Below, piece after piece: positions 35,584-44,187 of a stretch of 64,000 nucleotides of DNA (position 1 is its first letter; every line of letters starts with the position of its first letter). The notes beneath the pieces were generated by a model. That model saw only the letters and a list, made by a program, of their open reading frames with translations. It had not been told where the DNA came from and ran no database searches. The translations under genes were made by a program, and so were the position numbers. Origin of the DNA: an uncultured Saprospiraceae bacterium (GTDB lineage: Bacteria; Bacteroidota; Bacteroidia; Chitinophagales; Saprospiraceae); the NCBI GenBank assembly GCA_937941095.1, contig CALDYJ010000004.1, positions 1 through 64,000 of the forward strand, given 5' to 3'.

Positions 35584-36678
35584 ATGGCAAAAGAACTTCA
35601 AAAATATGCTTATGCTCCACTAAAGCAGCTTTCAAATAGAGTTTGGAGGACTTATGAAGGAGGAGCTTTGATTGATAATTGGAAAAAAAATTCTCCGGAA
35701 ATAGATAACAGTAAGCCTGAAGAATGGATTATGTCCACCATTGTTGCTCGCGGTAAAAATCGACCTAAGGATGAAGGGTTATCATTAATAGAAACAGAAG
35801 ATGGAGTTTTCTCTTTAAAAGAATTGATTGATTCAGATCTGGAATTATATTTAGGAAAGCATATTGCTGAAAATTTTGGAACAACAGGAGTTCTTATAAA
35901 AATGTTAGATTCAAAAGAACGCTTAACAGTGCAAGTTCATCCTGATAAACAGTACGCCAAGTCAATTCTTAATTCAGAATTCGGAAAAACAGAATCCTGG
36001 TATGTATTAAATACTAGAGAAATAAACGGAGAGAAAAGTGTTGTTTATATGGGTTTTAAAAAACATGTGACAAAAGAAAAGTGGAAAATGTTTTTTGATA
36101 ATCAAGATATAAAAGGAATGCTAGATTGCCTGCACAAAATAGAAGTAAAGCCGGGAGATGCTTTTATGATTTATGGAGGTGTTCCTCATGCTATCGGAGC
36201 AGGTTGCTTTTTAATGGAAGTTCAAGAGCCGACAGATTATACCATGCGCGTAGAAAAAACTACACCTACTGGATTGAAGATTGGACCTGAACTTATTCAT
36301 CAAGGAGTAGGTGAAGAGACGATGTTAGAATGTTTTCATTATGATACCTATACCGAAGAAGAAGCACTAAATAAATGGAAGATAAGTCCAGAAGTTGTTG
36401 ATGCTTCTACTGAGTTTACTTTAAAAACATTGTTTAATGAAAGTCATACAAACTGCTTTGGATTAAATGAACTGATTTTAAATGGAGAATATACCATTAA
36501 AAGTAATTCCTGTTTTTATGTTGCTGTTATTTATACAGGTGAAGTGAAATTGATTTGCAACGAGAAAGAATACGAATTTGCTCAAGGAGATGAAATATTT
36601 ATTTCAGCAGCCATTTCTTCCATTAAATTTGTATCAAAAAGTCCTTCGAAAATATTGCTCTGTTATCCACCTAGTTAA
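35584..36678 (+). CDS. manA: Class I mannose-6-phosphate isomerase-like protein
   Basis: 364 residues with the cupin-fold zinc site of phosphomannose isomerases: the VQVHPDKQYAK stretch (Gln and His), TESWYVL (Glu) and GGVPHAIG (His). Family members interconvert mannose-6-phosphate and fructose-6-phosphate. It is the first gene of the sugar-acid cluster and lies 41 bp upstream of the fructuronate-reductase-like SDR, so it may be co-transcribed with it. Whether its real substrate is mannose-6-phosphate or another sugar phosphate cannot be told; the context suggests sugar release from mannose- or mannuronate-containing polymers. Confidence 0.85.
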   Translation: MAKELQKYAYAPLKQLSNRVWRTYEGGALIDNWKKNSPEIDNSKPEEWIMSTIVARGKNRPKDEGLSLIETEDGVFSLKELIDSDLELYLGKHIAENFGTTGVLIKMLDSKERLTVQVHPDKQYAKSILNSEFGKTESWYVLNTREINGEKSVVYMGFKKHVTKEKWKMFFDNQDIKGMLDCLHKIEVKPGDAFMIYGGVPHAIGAGCFLMEVQEPTDYTMRVEKTTPTGLKIGPELIHQGVGEETMLECFHYDTYTEEEALNKWKISPEVVDASTEFTLKTLFNESHTNCFGLNELILNGEYTIKSNSCFYVAVIYTGEVKLICNEKEYEFAQGDEIFISAAISSIKFVSKSPSKILLCYPPS

Positions 36679-36719
36679 CATCATTCGATAACTAATTTAA
36701 AAGCATTAAAAGTTTATAA

Positions 36720-37532
36720 ATGAATTTATTCGACATAGAAGATAAAGTTATTCTCATTACCGGTGCTTGTGGGGTGTTAGGAGGAGGAATTGTAAAATAT
36801 TTACTTGAACAAAAGGCGATTGTGATTTTACTGCATTATAAAAAAGATCCCCTAGAGGCCTTTGTGAAGGAATTAAAAACCACAAGTGAAAAAGTTGAGG
36901 GCTATTTATGCAATGTCGTAGACAAAAAAAGCCTTGAAGAAGTAGCTTTAAAAGTTATGGCCAAGTACAACAAAATAGATGCGCTTATCAATGCTGCAGG
37001 AGGTAATAAACCTGGTGCAACTGTCGGATTGAATCAATCTGTATTTGAAGTTGATATAGAACAATTCAAACAGGTAGTAGATCTGAATTTATTCGGAAGC
37101 ATTATTCCTTCATTGGTATTTGGAAAAGAGATGGCTAAGCAAAAAAAAGGAGTAATTATTAACATCTCTTCAATGGCCTCCGAAAGAGCCATAACAAGAA
37201 TAATGGGCTACTCTGCTTCTAAAGCAGCAATAGATAATTTCACAAAGTGGATGTCCGTAGAATTAGCAAATAAGTATGGAGATGGAATGCGAGTAAATGC
37301 GATAGCACCAGGATTTTTTATCAGTAAACAGAATAGAACTTTACTAACAAATGCAGATGGGACTTATACGGAAAGGGCAAAAACAATAATTAGTAATACG
37401 CCAATGAATAGATTTGGAAATGCTGATGAATTAAATGGAGCCATTCATTATTTGTGCGCGGATGCATCTAAATTTGTTACTGGAATTGTAATGCCAATTG
37501 ATGGTGGCTTTAGTGCTTTTAGTGGAGTGTAA
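36720..37532 (+). CDS. SDR oxidoreductase, probable fructuronate (mannonate) reductase
   Basis: 270 residues of the classical SDR fold: TGACGVLGGGIVKYL cofactor loop, INAAGG (NNAG equivalent), ISSMAS (catalytic Ser), YSASKAAIDN (Tyr and Lys) and VNAIAPGFF. The sequence resembles SDR-type D-mannonate oxidoreductases, which replace UxuB in many Bacteroidota and reduce fructuronate to mannonate. Its neighbour on the other strand is uxuA, which uses mannonate, and this supports the call. It converges with uxuA, 22 bp between stop codons. Confidence 0.85.
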   Translation: MNLFDIEDKVILITGACGVLGGGIVKYLLEQKAIVILLHYKKDPLEAFVKELKTTSEKVEGYLCNVVDKKSLEEVALKVMAKYNKIDALINAAGGNKPGATVGLNQSVFEVDIEQFKQVVDLNLFGSIIPSLVFGKEMAKQKKGVIINISSMASERAITRIMGYSASKAAIDNFTKWMSVELANKYGDGMRVNAIAPGFFISKQNRTLLTNADGTYTERAKTIISNTPMNRFGNADELNGAIHYLCADASKFVTGIVMPIDGGFSAFSGV

Positions 37533-37554
37533 TTAGAGCTCTTTGCTTCTGAGA

Positions 37555-38766
37555 TTAGGATTCGTTTGATAATTTAATTCCCATTTCTAATCCCCTTATT
37601 TCTGCCAAACCTCTGAGCCTTCCAATTGCTGAATATCCCGGGTTTACATTTTTAGATAGGTCATCAAGCATTTGGTGTCCATGATCAGGGCGCATTGGCA
37701 TTCGATAGTCAAGCCTTCCGGTTTGGAGGCGATGTTTTTGTTCTTTGAGTAAAGCTTTGATAACTTCGAACATTTTTACATCTCCAGAGAGATGATTTGC
37801 TTCGTAGAAGTTTCCTTCTTCATCTCTCGTAGTACTCCTTAAGTGTACAAAGTTGATCCGATGCCCCAAATTATGCACCATTTCTGGGAGATTGTTTTTT
37901 TTATTTACGCCGAATGAACCAGTACAAAAGCATAAGCCATTGTTTGGACTATCGACTGTTTTTAAAAGATGGAACACATCTTCTTCATTGCTTACAACTC
38001 TTGGTAAGCCTAATATTGGAAAGGGGGGATCATCCGGATGGATGGCCATATAAACGCCTGCTTGTTCAGCTATTGGAATTATTTCTTTGAGGAAAGCAAT
38101 TAGATTATTTCTTAATTCTTTGCCGCCAATGTTTTGATATTCATCAAGCGTTTTTTGAAAATTATCTAAAGAATACCCTTCTTCGGCACCAGGCAAACCT
38201 GCTAATATGTTGTTTACTAAATTAGTCTTTTGCCTATTGCTCATGCTTCCAAAATGGTTTTCTGCAGCAATAATCTGTTTAGAAGAATATTCTGAATGTG
38301 CTTTAGGACGCTGCAGGAGAAAGAGGTCAAATGTTGAAAATTCAAGGGAATCAAATTTTAGCGCCCTAGAACCATCCGGCATTTCAAAGGATAAATCTGT
38401 TCTTGTCCAATCGAGTACAGGCATAAAATTATAGCAGATTATATCGATGCCTGATTTTCCTAAATTTCGAATGCTTTGTTTATAATTATTAATGTACTCT
38501 TGAAATCGGCCAGTTCTTTTTTTTATTGCTTCATGAACAGGCACACTTTCTACTACTGACCAATTGAGTCCAGCAGCTTCTATTTCAATCTTACGTTTCT
38601 TGATTTCTTCGATCGTCCAAATTTCACCATTTGGAATATGGTGAAGTGCACTTACAATACCTACGGCACCAGCCATTTTAATGTGCGAAAGTAATACAGG
38701 GTCATCGGGGCCAAACCACCTCCAGGTTTGTTCCATGCCAAGAGATTTATTTATTGAAGCGCGCAT
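37555..38766 (-). CDS. uxuA: Mannonate dehydratase
   Basis: 403 residues. It dehydrates D-mannonate to 2-keto-3-deoxygluconate (KDG), needing Fe2+ or Mn2+. The TIM-barrel family blocks are visible: [14 protein letters not shown] at the start, metal-binding His in [11 protein letters not shown], Cys in [11 protein letters not shown], His in [11 protein letters not shown] and Asp/His in MRPDHGHQM. Its start lies 3 bp after the Nramp stop, so both belong to one operon that runs opposite to the alginate operon. Its product KDG enters the kdgK/eda route encoded 14 kb away in the same locus. Confidence 0.95.
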   Translation of the reverse strand: MRASINKSLGMEQTWRWFGPDDPVLLSHIKMAGAVGIVSALHHIPNGEIWTIEEIKKRKIEIEAAGLNWSVVESVPVHEAIKKRTGRFQEYINNYKQSIRNLGKSGIDIICYNFMPVLDWTRTDLSFEMPDGSRALKFDSLEFSTFDLFLLQRPKAHSEYSSKQIIAAENHFGSMSNRQKTNLVNNILAGLPGAEEGYSLDNFQKTLDEYQNIGGKELRNNLIAFLKEIIPIAEQAGVYMAIHPDDPPFPILGLPRVVSNEEDVFHLLKTVDSPNNGLCFCTGSFGVNKKNNLPEMVHNLGHRINFVHLRSTTRDEEGNFYEANHLSGDVKMFEVIKALLKEQKHRLQTGRLDYRMPMRPDHGHQMLDDLSKNVNPGYSAIGRLRGLAEIRGLEMGIKLSNES

Positions 38767-38769
38767 GAT

Positions 38770-40011
38770 TTACAATATTTGTTGAAGTAATCCTTTTATA
38801 GCAATAGAAGATGTAAATAGTGCAAAAGAAAGTATCAATATTAAGATGACGTTTGTGGAAAGGTTGAAGCTATACTTTTGCATTAGCTTTTTCTGATTTC
38901 CTAAATATAAAATGCAACCAACGGTTAGCGGTAAGATCACGGAATTTAAAGCTTGTGAAACAATCATCACAAACACAGGACGAGCGTCAAAGATGGGGAC
39001 AACTAGACCAAGCAAAGAAATAAAGAATACCATTATTCTGTATTTAGAAAGTTTCATGTTTCGTGGAGATTCGTTGTAATCACATAATAGCCATGGTAAC
39101 ATGAGCACATTTGGAAATTGAGAAGAAACTCCTGCGCCAATAATTCCAATGGCAAATATGGTAACGGCCATTTTACCTGAAAGAGGCTCAAGCAATTCTA
39201 TCATTTGAGAAGCCCTTGTCAAGCCTAAATTTTCAGGATAAAGTGTTCCAGCAGCAGCTGCCATAATAGACATACTGATGATAAACATAAGTACTACCGA
39301 AACTATTGCGTCTCTTCGCTGTACTCTTTCATCTTGTATTCCCCATTGAGCTTCTTTGACCAAAGTAGTTCTGATGATAAATAATCCAGAAAAAACAGTA
39401 GTTCCAACCATAGAAGCTATAACAAGAAATGGCCCCTTGTCTTGATCCTCAGGGATTGAAGGAACGTTTGGAATTAATCCTTTAAGAATATCAGCTGGTG
39501 GAGGCATGAGAATAAAGAAATTTATAAGAAAACAGGCTGACATGACAGCTACGATAACTGCTAGTGCTCTTTCAAAGAATTGAGTCTCTCCATTCCAGAA
39601 AATGAAGTAGACCAAGCAAATATAGAATGCAGCAAAATAGATCGCTGGAATTCCTTCAGGAAGAAATGATTTGGACCAAACATGAGAAATGTCTGCCACT
39701 ATACCCATTACTCCCATGACACTTCCCATTACTCCAGCAGTCAAAGCGATTATAAAAAATATTCCCACCCCAGGGTGAATGTGTTTTTTAAAAGCTTGTA
39801 AAGCTGTTTCTCCAGTGACCATTGTGTATTTACTGTACAAGTTGATCATAAAATACGTTGCTAAGCAAGAAGCGATAATGGTCCACAAGAGTGACATCCC
39901 ATAGCTTGCCCCAGCTTTAGCCATTGCTGTGACACTACCTGTACCAATATTAAATCCAAGCAAAAAAATACCTGGAAGAAAAAGGGCTATTCCTTTTTTT
40001 ATCCGATTCAT
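38770..40011 (-). CDS. Nramp-family divalent metal transporter
   Basis: 413 residues with about 11 membrane helices. The N-terminal helix carries the Nramp-like FNIGTGSVTAMAKAGASYG motif, and VMGSVMGVMGIVADISH corresponds to the next core helix. The canonical DPGN in helix 1 is changed to NIGTG, so metal choice may differ. The gene starts the operon with uxuA, whose enzyme needs Fe2+ or Mn2+; supplying that metal is a reasonable inference. A transporter of this kind could also carry another substrate. Confidence 0.82.
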   Translation of the reverse strand: MNRIKKGIALFLPGIFLLGFNIGTGSVTAMAKAGASYGMSLLWTIIASCLATYFMINLYSKYTMVTGETALQAFKKHIHPGVGIFFIIALTAGVMGSVMGVMGIVADISHVWSKSFLPEGIPAIYFAAFYICLVYFIFWNGETQFFERALAVIVAVMSACFLINFFILMPPPADILKGLIPNVPSIPEDQDKGPFLVIASMVGTTVFSGLFIIRTTLVKEAQWGIQDERVQRRDAIVSVVLMFIISMSIMAAAAGTLYPENLGLTRASQMIELLEPLSGKMAVTIFAIGIIGAGVSSQFPNVLMLPWLLCDYNESPRNMKLSKYRIMVFFISLLGLVVPIFDARPVFVMIVSQALNSVILPLTVGCILYLGNQKKLMQKYSFNLSTNVILILILSFALFTSSIAIKGLLQQIL

Positions 40012-40111
40012 TTTAATTGTCTTGATTTAGGCCAAATGGTTTTGCATTTTTTTGAGTTGTAAACCTTTCTTTATGAATACTTTATGTTTGTAGGCTGAAG
40101 TTTTTTCTCTT

Positions 40112-40140
40112 CAAATATATGTTTTTTGGAACAAATCAAA
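40112..40140 (-). promoter_or_regulatory. Candidate promoter of the Nramp-uxuA operon
   Basis: On the minus strand TATATTTG (40119-40112) is a full match to the TAnnTTTG -7 box, with TTTG at 40140-40137 as -33 element and a 17-bp spacer. It lies about 100 bp upstream of the Nramp start. Confidence 0.42.
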
Positions 40141-40230
40141 ATTTGGCTATATAGAATTTTATCAAGTGAAGGTTTTGGAAATCAAGGCGAAAAAACTATA
40201 AAGTTTTCAAGGATAAATGGAAAACTTGAC

Positions 40231-40238
40231 TATATTTG
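40231..40238 (+). promoter_or_regulatory. Candidate -7 box of the FadR/GntR regulator gene
   Basis: TATATTTG matches the TAnnTTTG consensus. The twin operators begin 12 bp downstream, where a bound repressor would block transcription. There is no clear -33 TTG. Confidence 0.4.
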
Positions 40239-40248
40239 GCTCCAGAAA

Positions 40249-40275
40249 TTGGTTAACCAATTTCTGGTTAACCAA
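40249..40275. promoter_or_regulatory. Twin FadR/GntR-type operators
   Basis: Two identical palindromes TGGTTAACCA at 40250-40259 and 40265-40274, centres 15 bp apart. They match the TGGTnnnACCA-like sites of FadR-subfamily GntR regulators and lie just upstream of the regulator's own start codon. This suggests autoregulation and perhaps control of the divergent Nramp-uxuA operon. Confidence 0.65.
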
Positions 40276-40289
40276 TTAAATGAGTGCTA

Positions 40290-40985
40290 ATGCTACAGAA
40301 TCTTAATAAAATAAAGGTCGAAAACCCAGTTGATTTGATCATCAAGCAAATAAGAGAGTTGATAAGTTCTGGGGCTATTAAACCTGGGGAGAAACTACCT
40401 CCTGAAAGAAAATTAGCAGAACATTTAGGTGTAAGTAGAGGACAAGTGAGGGAAGCGATTAACAAACTTCAATTTTATGGAATACTTAAGGTGCTTCCGC
40501 AAAATGGAAGTTTTGTAGCTGGAATTGGAATTACAGCAATTCAAGGCTTGATTACTGACATCTTGAAGATTGAAAAGCCTGATTTCAAATCTTTAGTTGA
40601 TACGAGAGTGCTTTTGGAGAAAGAAGCCGCTAGATTAGCGGCACTTAATAGAACCAAAGATGACTTAGTTTCAATGAGTAATGCTTTGGATTTATACGAA
40701 CAAAAAGTACTGAAAAATAATTCTGCTGTTGAAGAGGATCTACTCTTCCACATTAAGATCGCAGAAGCAAGTAAAAACTCTGTCCTCAAATCGCTAATGA
40801 TGATAATTACTCCTGACATTGTCAAGAGTTTCACTCAGTTCAAAGTTTGTACTAAATCGAACAATTTAAAAATAATAAAAGAGCATAGAGATATTTTAAA
40901 TAAAATTTCTGAGCAGGATCCCAAAGGTGCTTTCTATGCAATGGAAGAACATTTGAAAGATATAATGGACTTTAATATGGACTAA
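40290..40985 (+). CDS. FadR-subfamily GntR transcriptional regulator
   Basis: 231 residues from the ATG at 40290; a GTG two codons upstream is an alternative. The N-terminal winged helix is clear: KPGEKLPPERKLAEHLGVSR, then GQVREAINKLQFYGILKV and NGSFVAG. The C-terminal FCD-type domain (about 90-225) is all-helical, with candidate metal-binding residues (DTRVLLEKEAARLAA, LLFHIKIAEASKN, EEHLKDI). Members sense sugar acids or other carboxylates. Its position between the uxuA operon and the alginate operon suggests a local uronate-catabolism regulator. Confidence 0.9.
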   Translation: MLQNLNKIKVENPVDLIIKQIRELISSGAIKPGEKLPPERKLAEHLGVSRGQVREAINKLQFYGILKVLPQNGSFVAGIGITAIQGLITDILKIEKPDFKSLVDTRVLLEKEAARLAALNRTKDDLVSMSNALDLYEQKVLKNNSAVEEDLLFHIKIAEASKNSVLKSLMMIITPDIVKSFTQFKVCTKSNNLKIIKEHRDILNKISEQDPKGAFYAMEEHLKDIMDFNMD

Positions 40986-41055
40986 TTCGCGCTAGGGTGA
41001 GGAAAAAATAACCTCGCCAATATAACAATTCAATAAATGAAAAACCTTTTTAATT

Positions 41056-44000
41056 ATGTACAAAACAATCAAATACTGGCTTTTTAATAGAGTCAGTCTT
41101 CTATTTTACGTATGCTTTCTGTGTTCCAGTTTTTTGCATGCTCAAAATGTAAGTGGTCAAATAACAGACGATAATGGTGAACCTCTAATTGGGGCTAGTA
41201 TTGTTGTCCAAGGCACAGATCAAGGCACCATCACGGATATAGATGGGAAGTATTCAATTCGAGCATCAGAAGGAGATGTTTTGAATTTTAGTTACATCGG
41301 ATATCAAGATCAACAAATTACAGTAGGGACAAATAAGAACATTTCTTTAGTTATGTCTCAAGATTCAGAGATACTTGATGAAGTTATTGTAGTTGGTTAT
41401 GGGTCTCGGAAAAAGAGTGACATAACTGGGGCAGTATCTTCTGTTACGGAAGATGAATTAACTGCTTTTCCAGTATTAGATGCAGCTCAGGCATTGCAAG
41501 GACGTGCAGCTGGGGTGGTTGTTCAATCTAATAATGGAGGTGAGCCAGGAGCTCCAATTGGCATTAAGATTAGAGGTAACACTTCCATTAGTGCAAACAG
41601 TTCTCCTCTGATCGTAGTAGATGGTTTTGTAGGAGCAGCTATGCCTCAAGCAAATGATATTGAATCAATGGAAGTTTTAAAGGATGCTTCAGCAACTGCA
41701 ATTTATGGTTCTAGAGGATCAAATGGTGTTGTTCTTGTTTCTACAAAAAAAGGAAAAAGTGGAAAAATAGCTGTTGAACTCAACACCACTTATGGAGTTC
41801 AAAATGTTGCTAATAGACTTGACCTTTTAAATGCAAATGAATTTGCTGATTATCAAAATCAGATTAGAGAAAATCAAGGTAATACTACACCTTATCCGCA
41901 AGGCTCTGAAGATACTGATTGGCAAGATATGATTTATAGAGATGGGGATGTTGCAAATCATCAACTTTCTGTTTCAGGTGGTTCAGACAAAATGAACTTC
42001 TATGCATCAGGAAATTATTTTGATCAAAGAGGTATTGTGATTAATTCTGGTTTTGCAAGAACTACTTTTTTAGGAAACATAGATGCTCAAGCAACTGACA
42101 AATTAAAATTAGGACTTAATCTTTTTGGTGGTCGTGGTACTAAGAAAGGAGTTGCAACGCAATCAGATGGTTCTGTTACTGTAGGTAGTGATGATGCAAT
42201 TTCTTTAGCGATGAGATTTGCACCTGATAAAGGGATAAGAAATGCTGATGGAAGCTTTACGACTAATGATGCAATTGGTGATGAGGTTGATAACCCTTAT
42301 GCTGTTGCTTCACAAAGAGTGGATGAAACCATTTCGGATAACTTCAGATCAAATGTTTATGCTAGTTATGACCTCGTTAAAAACTTGACATTTAAAACAA
42401 CATTTGGTGTAAGTACAGAAAATGAAAATAGAGGAATTTATCAACCTTCAACTTTAATCATTACTTCTTCAGCTGTAGGTGGAAGAGCAAGAGTTACTAA
42501 TGCTAAAAGAACAACTATATTAAGTGAGAACTACTTGACTTTTGATAAAGAAGTTGGACAAGGGAATTTAACTTTATTAGCAGGATATTCTTATCAAAAG
42601 AATGATACTAAAGCATTTGCTGCAGCTGGTACTGGGTTCCTTTCAGATAATTTCTCTTATCATGCATTAGGAACAGCTACAGGTATTTTACAGCCTGCTT
42701 CTTCTTTGTCAGAGGTAGAAATTCAATCTCAATTTGGAAGAATAAATTATGACTTTGATGATAGATTCTTAATTACTGCTACAATAAGAAGGGATGGTGC
42801 ATCAAATTTTGCAGAGAATAACAAGTATGCGATTTTCCCATCTGCAGCTATTGCTTGGAGAGTAGGAAATGAAAACTTTTTAAGAGATAATGATAACATT
42901 TCTGGCTTAAAAATAAGAGCAAGTTATGGGGTTACTGGCAATCCTTCAATCGATCCTTACCAGTCGCTAGCAAGGTTTGCAAGTCTTTATGCATCAAGAG
43001 AAGGGAACACGGTTTTTGCCATTACTCCAGATCAACCAGCTAATCCAGATTTGAAGTGGGAGTCATCTTACCAAACAAATGTTGGACTTGATTTAGGGCT
43101 GATAAAGAACAGGATTAATCTTTCTTTTGATTTTTACAACATTGATACAGAAGATTTGATTTTAGGAAACAATGGGATACCTGAATATTTTGGTTTTGCA
43201 AGTGATGAAATATTAACCAATTTGGGTGAGATAAATAATACAGGATTTGAAATTTCTTTAAATTCCAGAAACGTAGTTAAAGGAGATTTTAGATGGTCTA
43301 CAGACTTTAATATTTCTAGAAATAAAAACAAAGTAGTTGCTTTGATAAATGATGCAGACTTCTTTGGTAATGCTGCGCCAAGTTACTTTAGTCATGATAG
43401 AAGTTACGTTTTAAGAGTAGGTGAAGAAGTAGGTTTGTTTTGGGGATATGAATATGCAGGAGTATATCAAGGAGGTGATTTGCCTGCGGGGACAGCAGTT
43501 CTTGAAGGTGGTGTAGCAGGTGATCCTTTATTTACTGATATTCCAGATCCAGAAACAGGAGAACCAGATGGTTCGATCACAGAAGCAGATAGAACAATCA
43601 TTGGTAATCCAAACCCAGATTTTACATGGGGATTAAACAATACATTGTCTTTTAAAAGCTTTGATTTAAATATCTTTTTCCAAGGTTCTCAAGGTGGAGA
43701 AATTTTCAATATGACTAATGTTCAGTTGAACAATGGAGATGCAAACACAACTAAAGATTATTTCGACAACGCTTGGACTCCATCTAACACAGATACTGAT
43801 GAACCTAGAGTAGGAAATAACAGTAACAGAGAAATTTCTTCACGTTTTGTTGAAGATGGTTCTTATGTAAGATTGAAGAATATTGCATTAGGGTATAACT
43901 TCCCAACTAATGTAGTAGATAAGATTGGAATTGGTGGATTAAGATTTTCAATAGGAGCAACTAATCTATTAACCTTTACTAAATATTCTGGTTTAGATCC

Positions 44001-44124
44001 TGAAGTAAACTACTTCGGTGCAAGTGGCGATAATAACTTATCTAGTAATACAGTCCAAGGATTTGATTTTGGAAATTATCCGACAATAAAATCTGTAAAC
44101 TTTAATCTTAATGTGAAATTTTAA
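41056..44124 (+). CDS. SusC-like TonB-dependent outer-membrane transporter
   Basis: 1022 residues. Signal peptide (cleavage near LHAQ, residue 30), a carboxypeptidase-regulatory-like domain (VSGQITDDNGEPLIGASI, FSYIGYQDQQI), a TonB-box-like segment (LDEVIVVGYGSRKKSDITGA), the plug domain (PLIVVDGFVG, IESMEVLKDASATAIYGSRG) and a C-terminal beta-barrel ending in VNFNLNVKF. It imports oligosaccharides across the outer membrane, powered by TonB. The adjacent susD, PL6, PL17 and DEH genes point to alginate oligosaccharides as the substrate. Confidence 0.95.
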   Translation: MYKTIKYWLFNRVSLLFYVCFLCSSFLHAQNVSGQITDDNGEPLIGASIVVQGTDQGTITDIDGKYSIRASEGDVLNFSYIGYQDQQITVGTNKNISLVMSQDSEILDEVIVVGYGSRKKSDITGAVSSVTEDELTAFPVLDAAQALQGRAAGVVVQSNNGGEPGAPIGIKIRGNTSISANSSPLIVVDGFVGAAMPQANDIESMEVLKDASATAIYGSRGSNGVVLVSTKKGKSGKIAVELNTTYGVQNVANRLDLLNANEFADYQNQIRENQGNTTPYPQGSEDTDWQDMIYRDGDVANHQLSVSGGSDKMNFYASGNYFDQRGIVINSGFARTTFLGNIDAQATDKLKLGLNLFGGRGTKKGVATQSDGSVTVGSDDAISLAMRFAPDKGIRNADGSFTTNDAIGDEVDNPYAVASQRVDETISDNFRSNVYASYDLVKNLTFKTTFGVSTENENRGIYQPSTLIITSSAVGGRARVTNAKRTTILSENYLTFDKEVGQGNLTLLAGYSYQKNDTKAFAAAGTGFLSDNFSYHALGTATGILQPASSLSEVEIQSQFGRINYDFDDRFLITATIRRDGASNFAENNKYAIFPSAAIAWRVGNENFLRDNDNISGLKIRASYGVTGNPSIDPYQSLARFASLYASREGNTVFAITPDQPANPDLKWESSYQTNVGLDLGLIKNRINLSFDFYNIDTEDLILGNNGIPEYFGFASDEILTNLGEINNTGFEISLNSRNVVKGDFRWSTDFNISRNKNKVVALINDADFFGNAAPSYFSHDRSYVLRVGEEVGLFWGYEYAGVYQGGDLPAGTAVLEGGVAGDPLFTDIPDPETGEPDGSITEADRTIIGNPNPDFTWGLNNTLSFKSFDLNIFFQGSQGGEIFNMTNVQLNNGDANTTKDYFDNAWTPSNTDTDEPRVGNNSNREISSRFVEDGSYVRLKNIALGYNFPTNVVDKIGIGGLRFSIGATNLLTFTKYSGLDPEVNYFGASGDNNLSSNTVQGFDFGNYPTIKSVNFNLNVKF

Positions 44125-44187
44125 ACTTAATTACTATCTTAAACTAAGACCTAAAGAAAAGATATTGTAAATTTTAATAAAAAAATT

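Noticed and set aside
40995-41018. Hairpin GGGTGAGG/CCTCGCC as terminator after the GntR gene
   Set aside because: The arms pair imperfectly, the loop is nine bases, and no T tract follows; it may be a weak regulatory hairpin at most.
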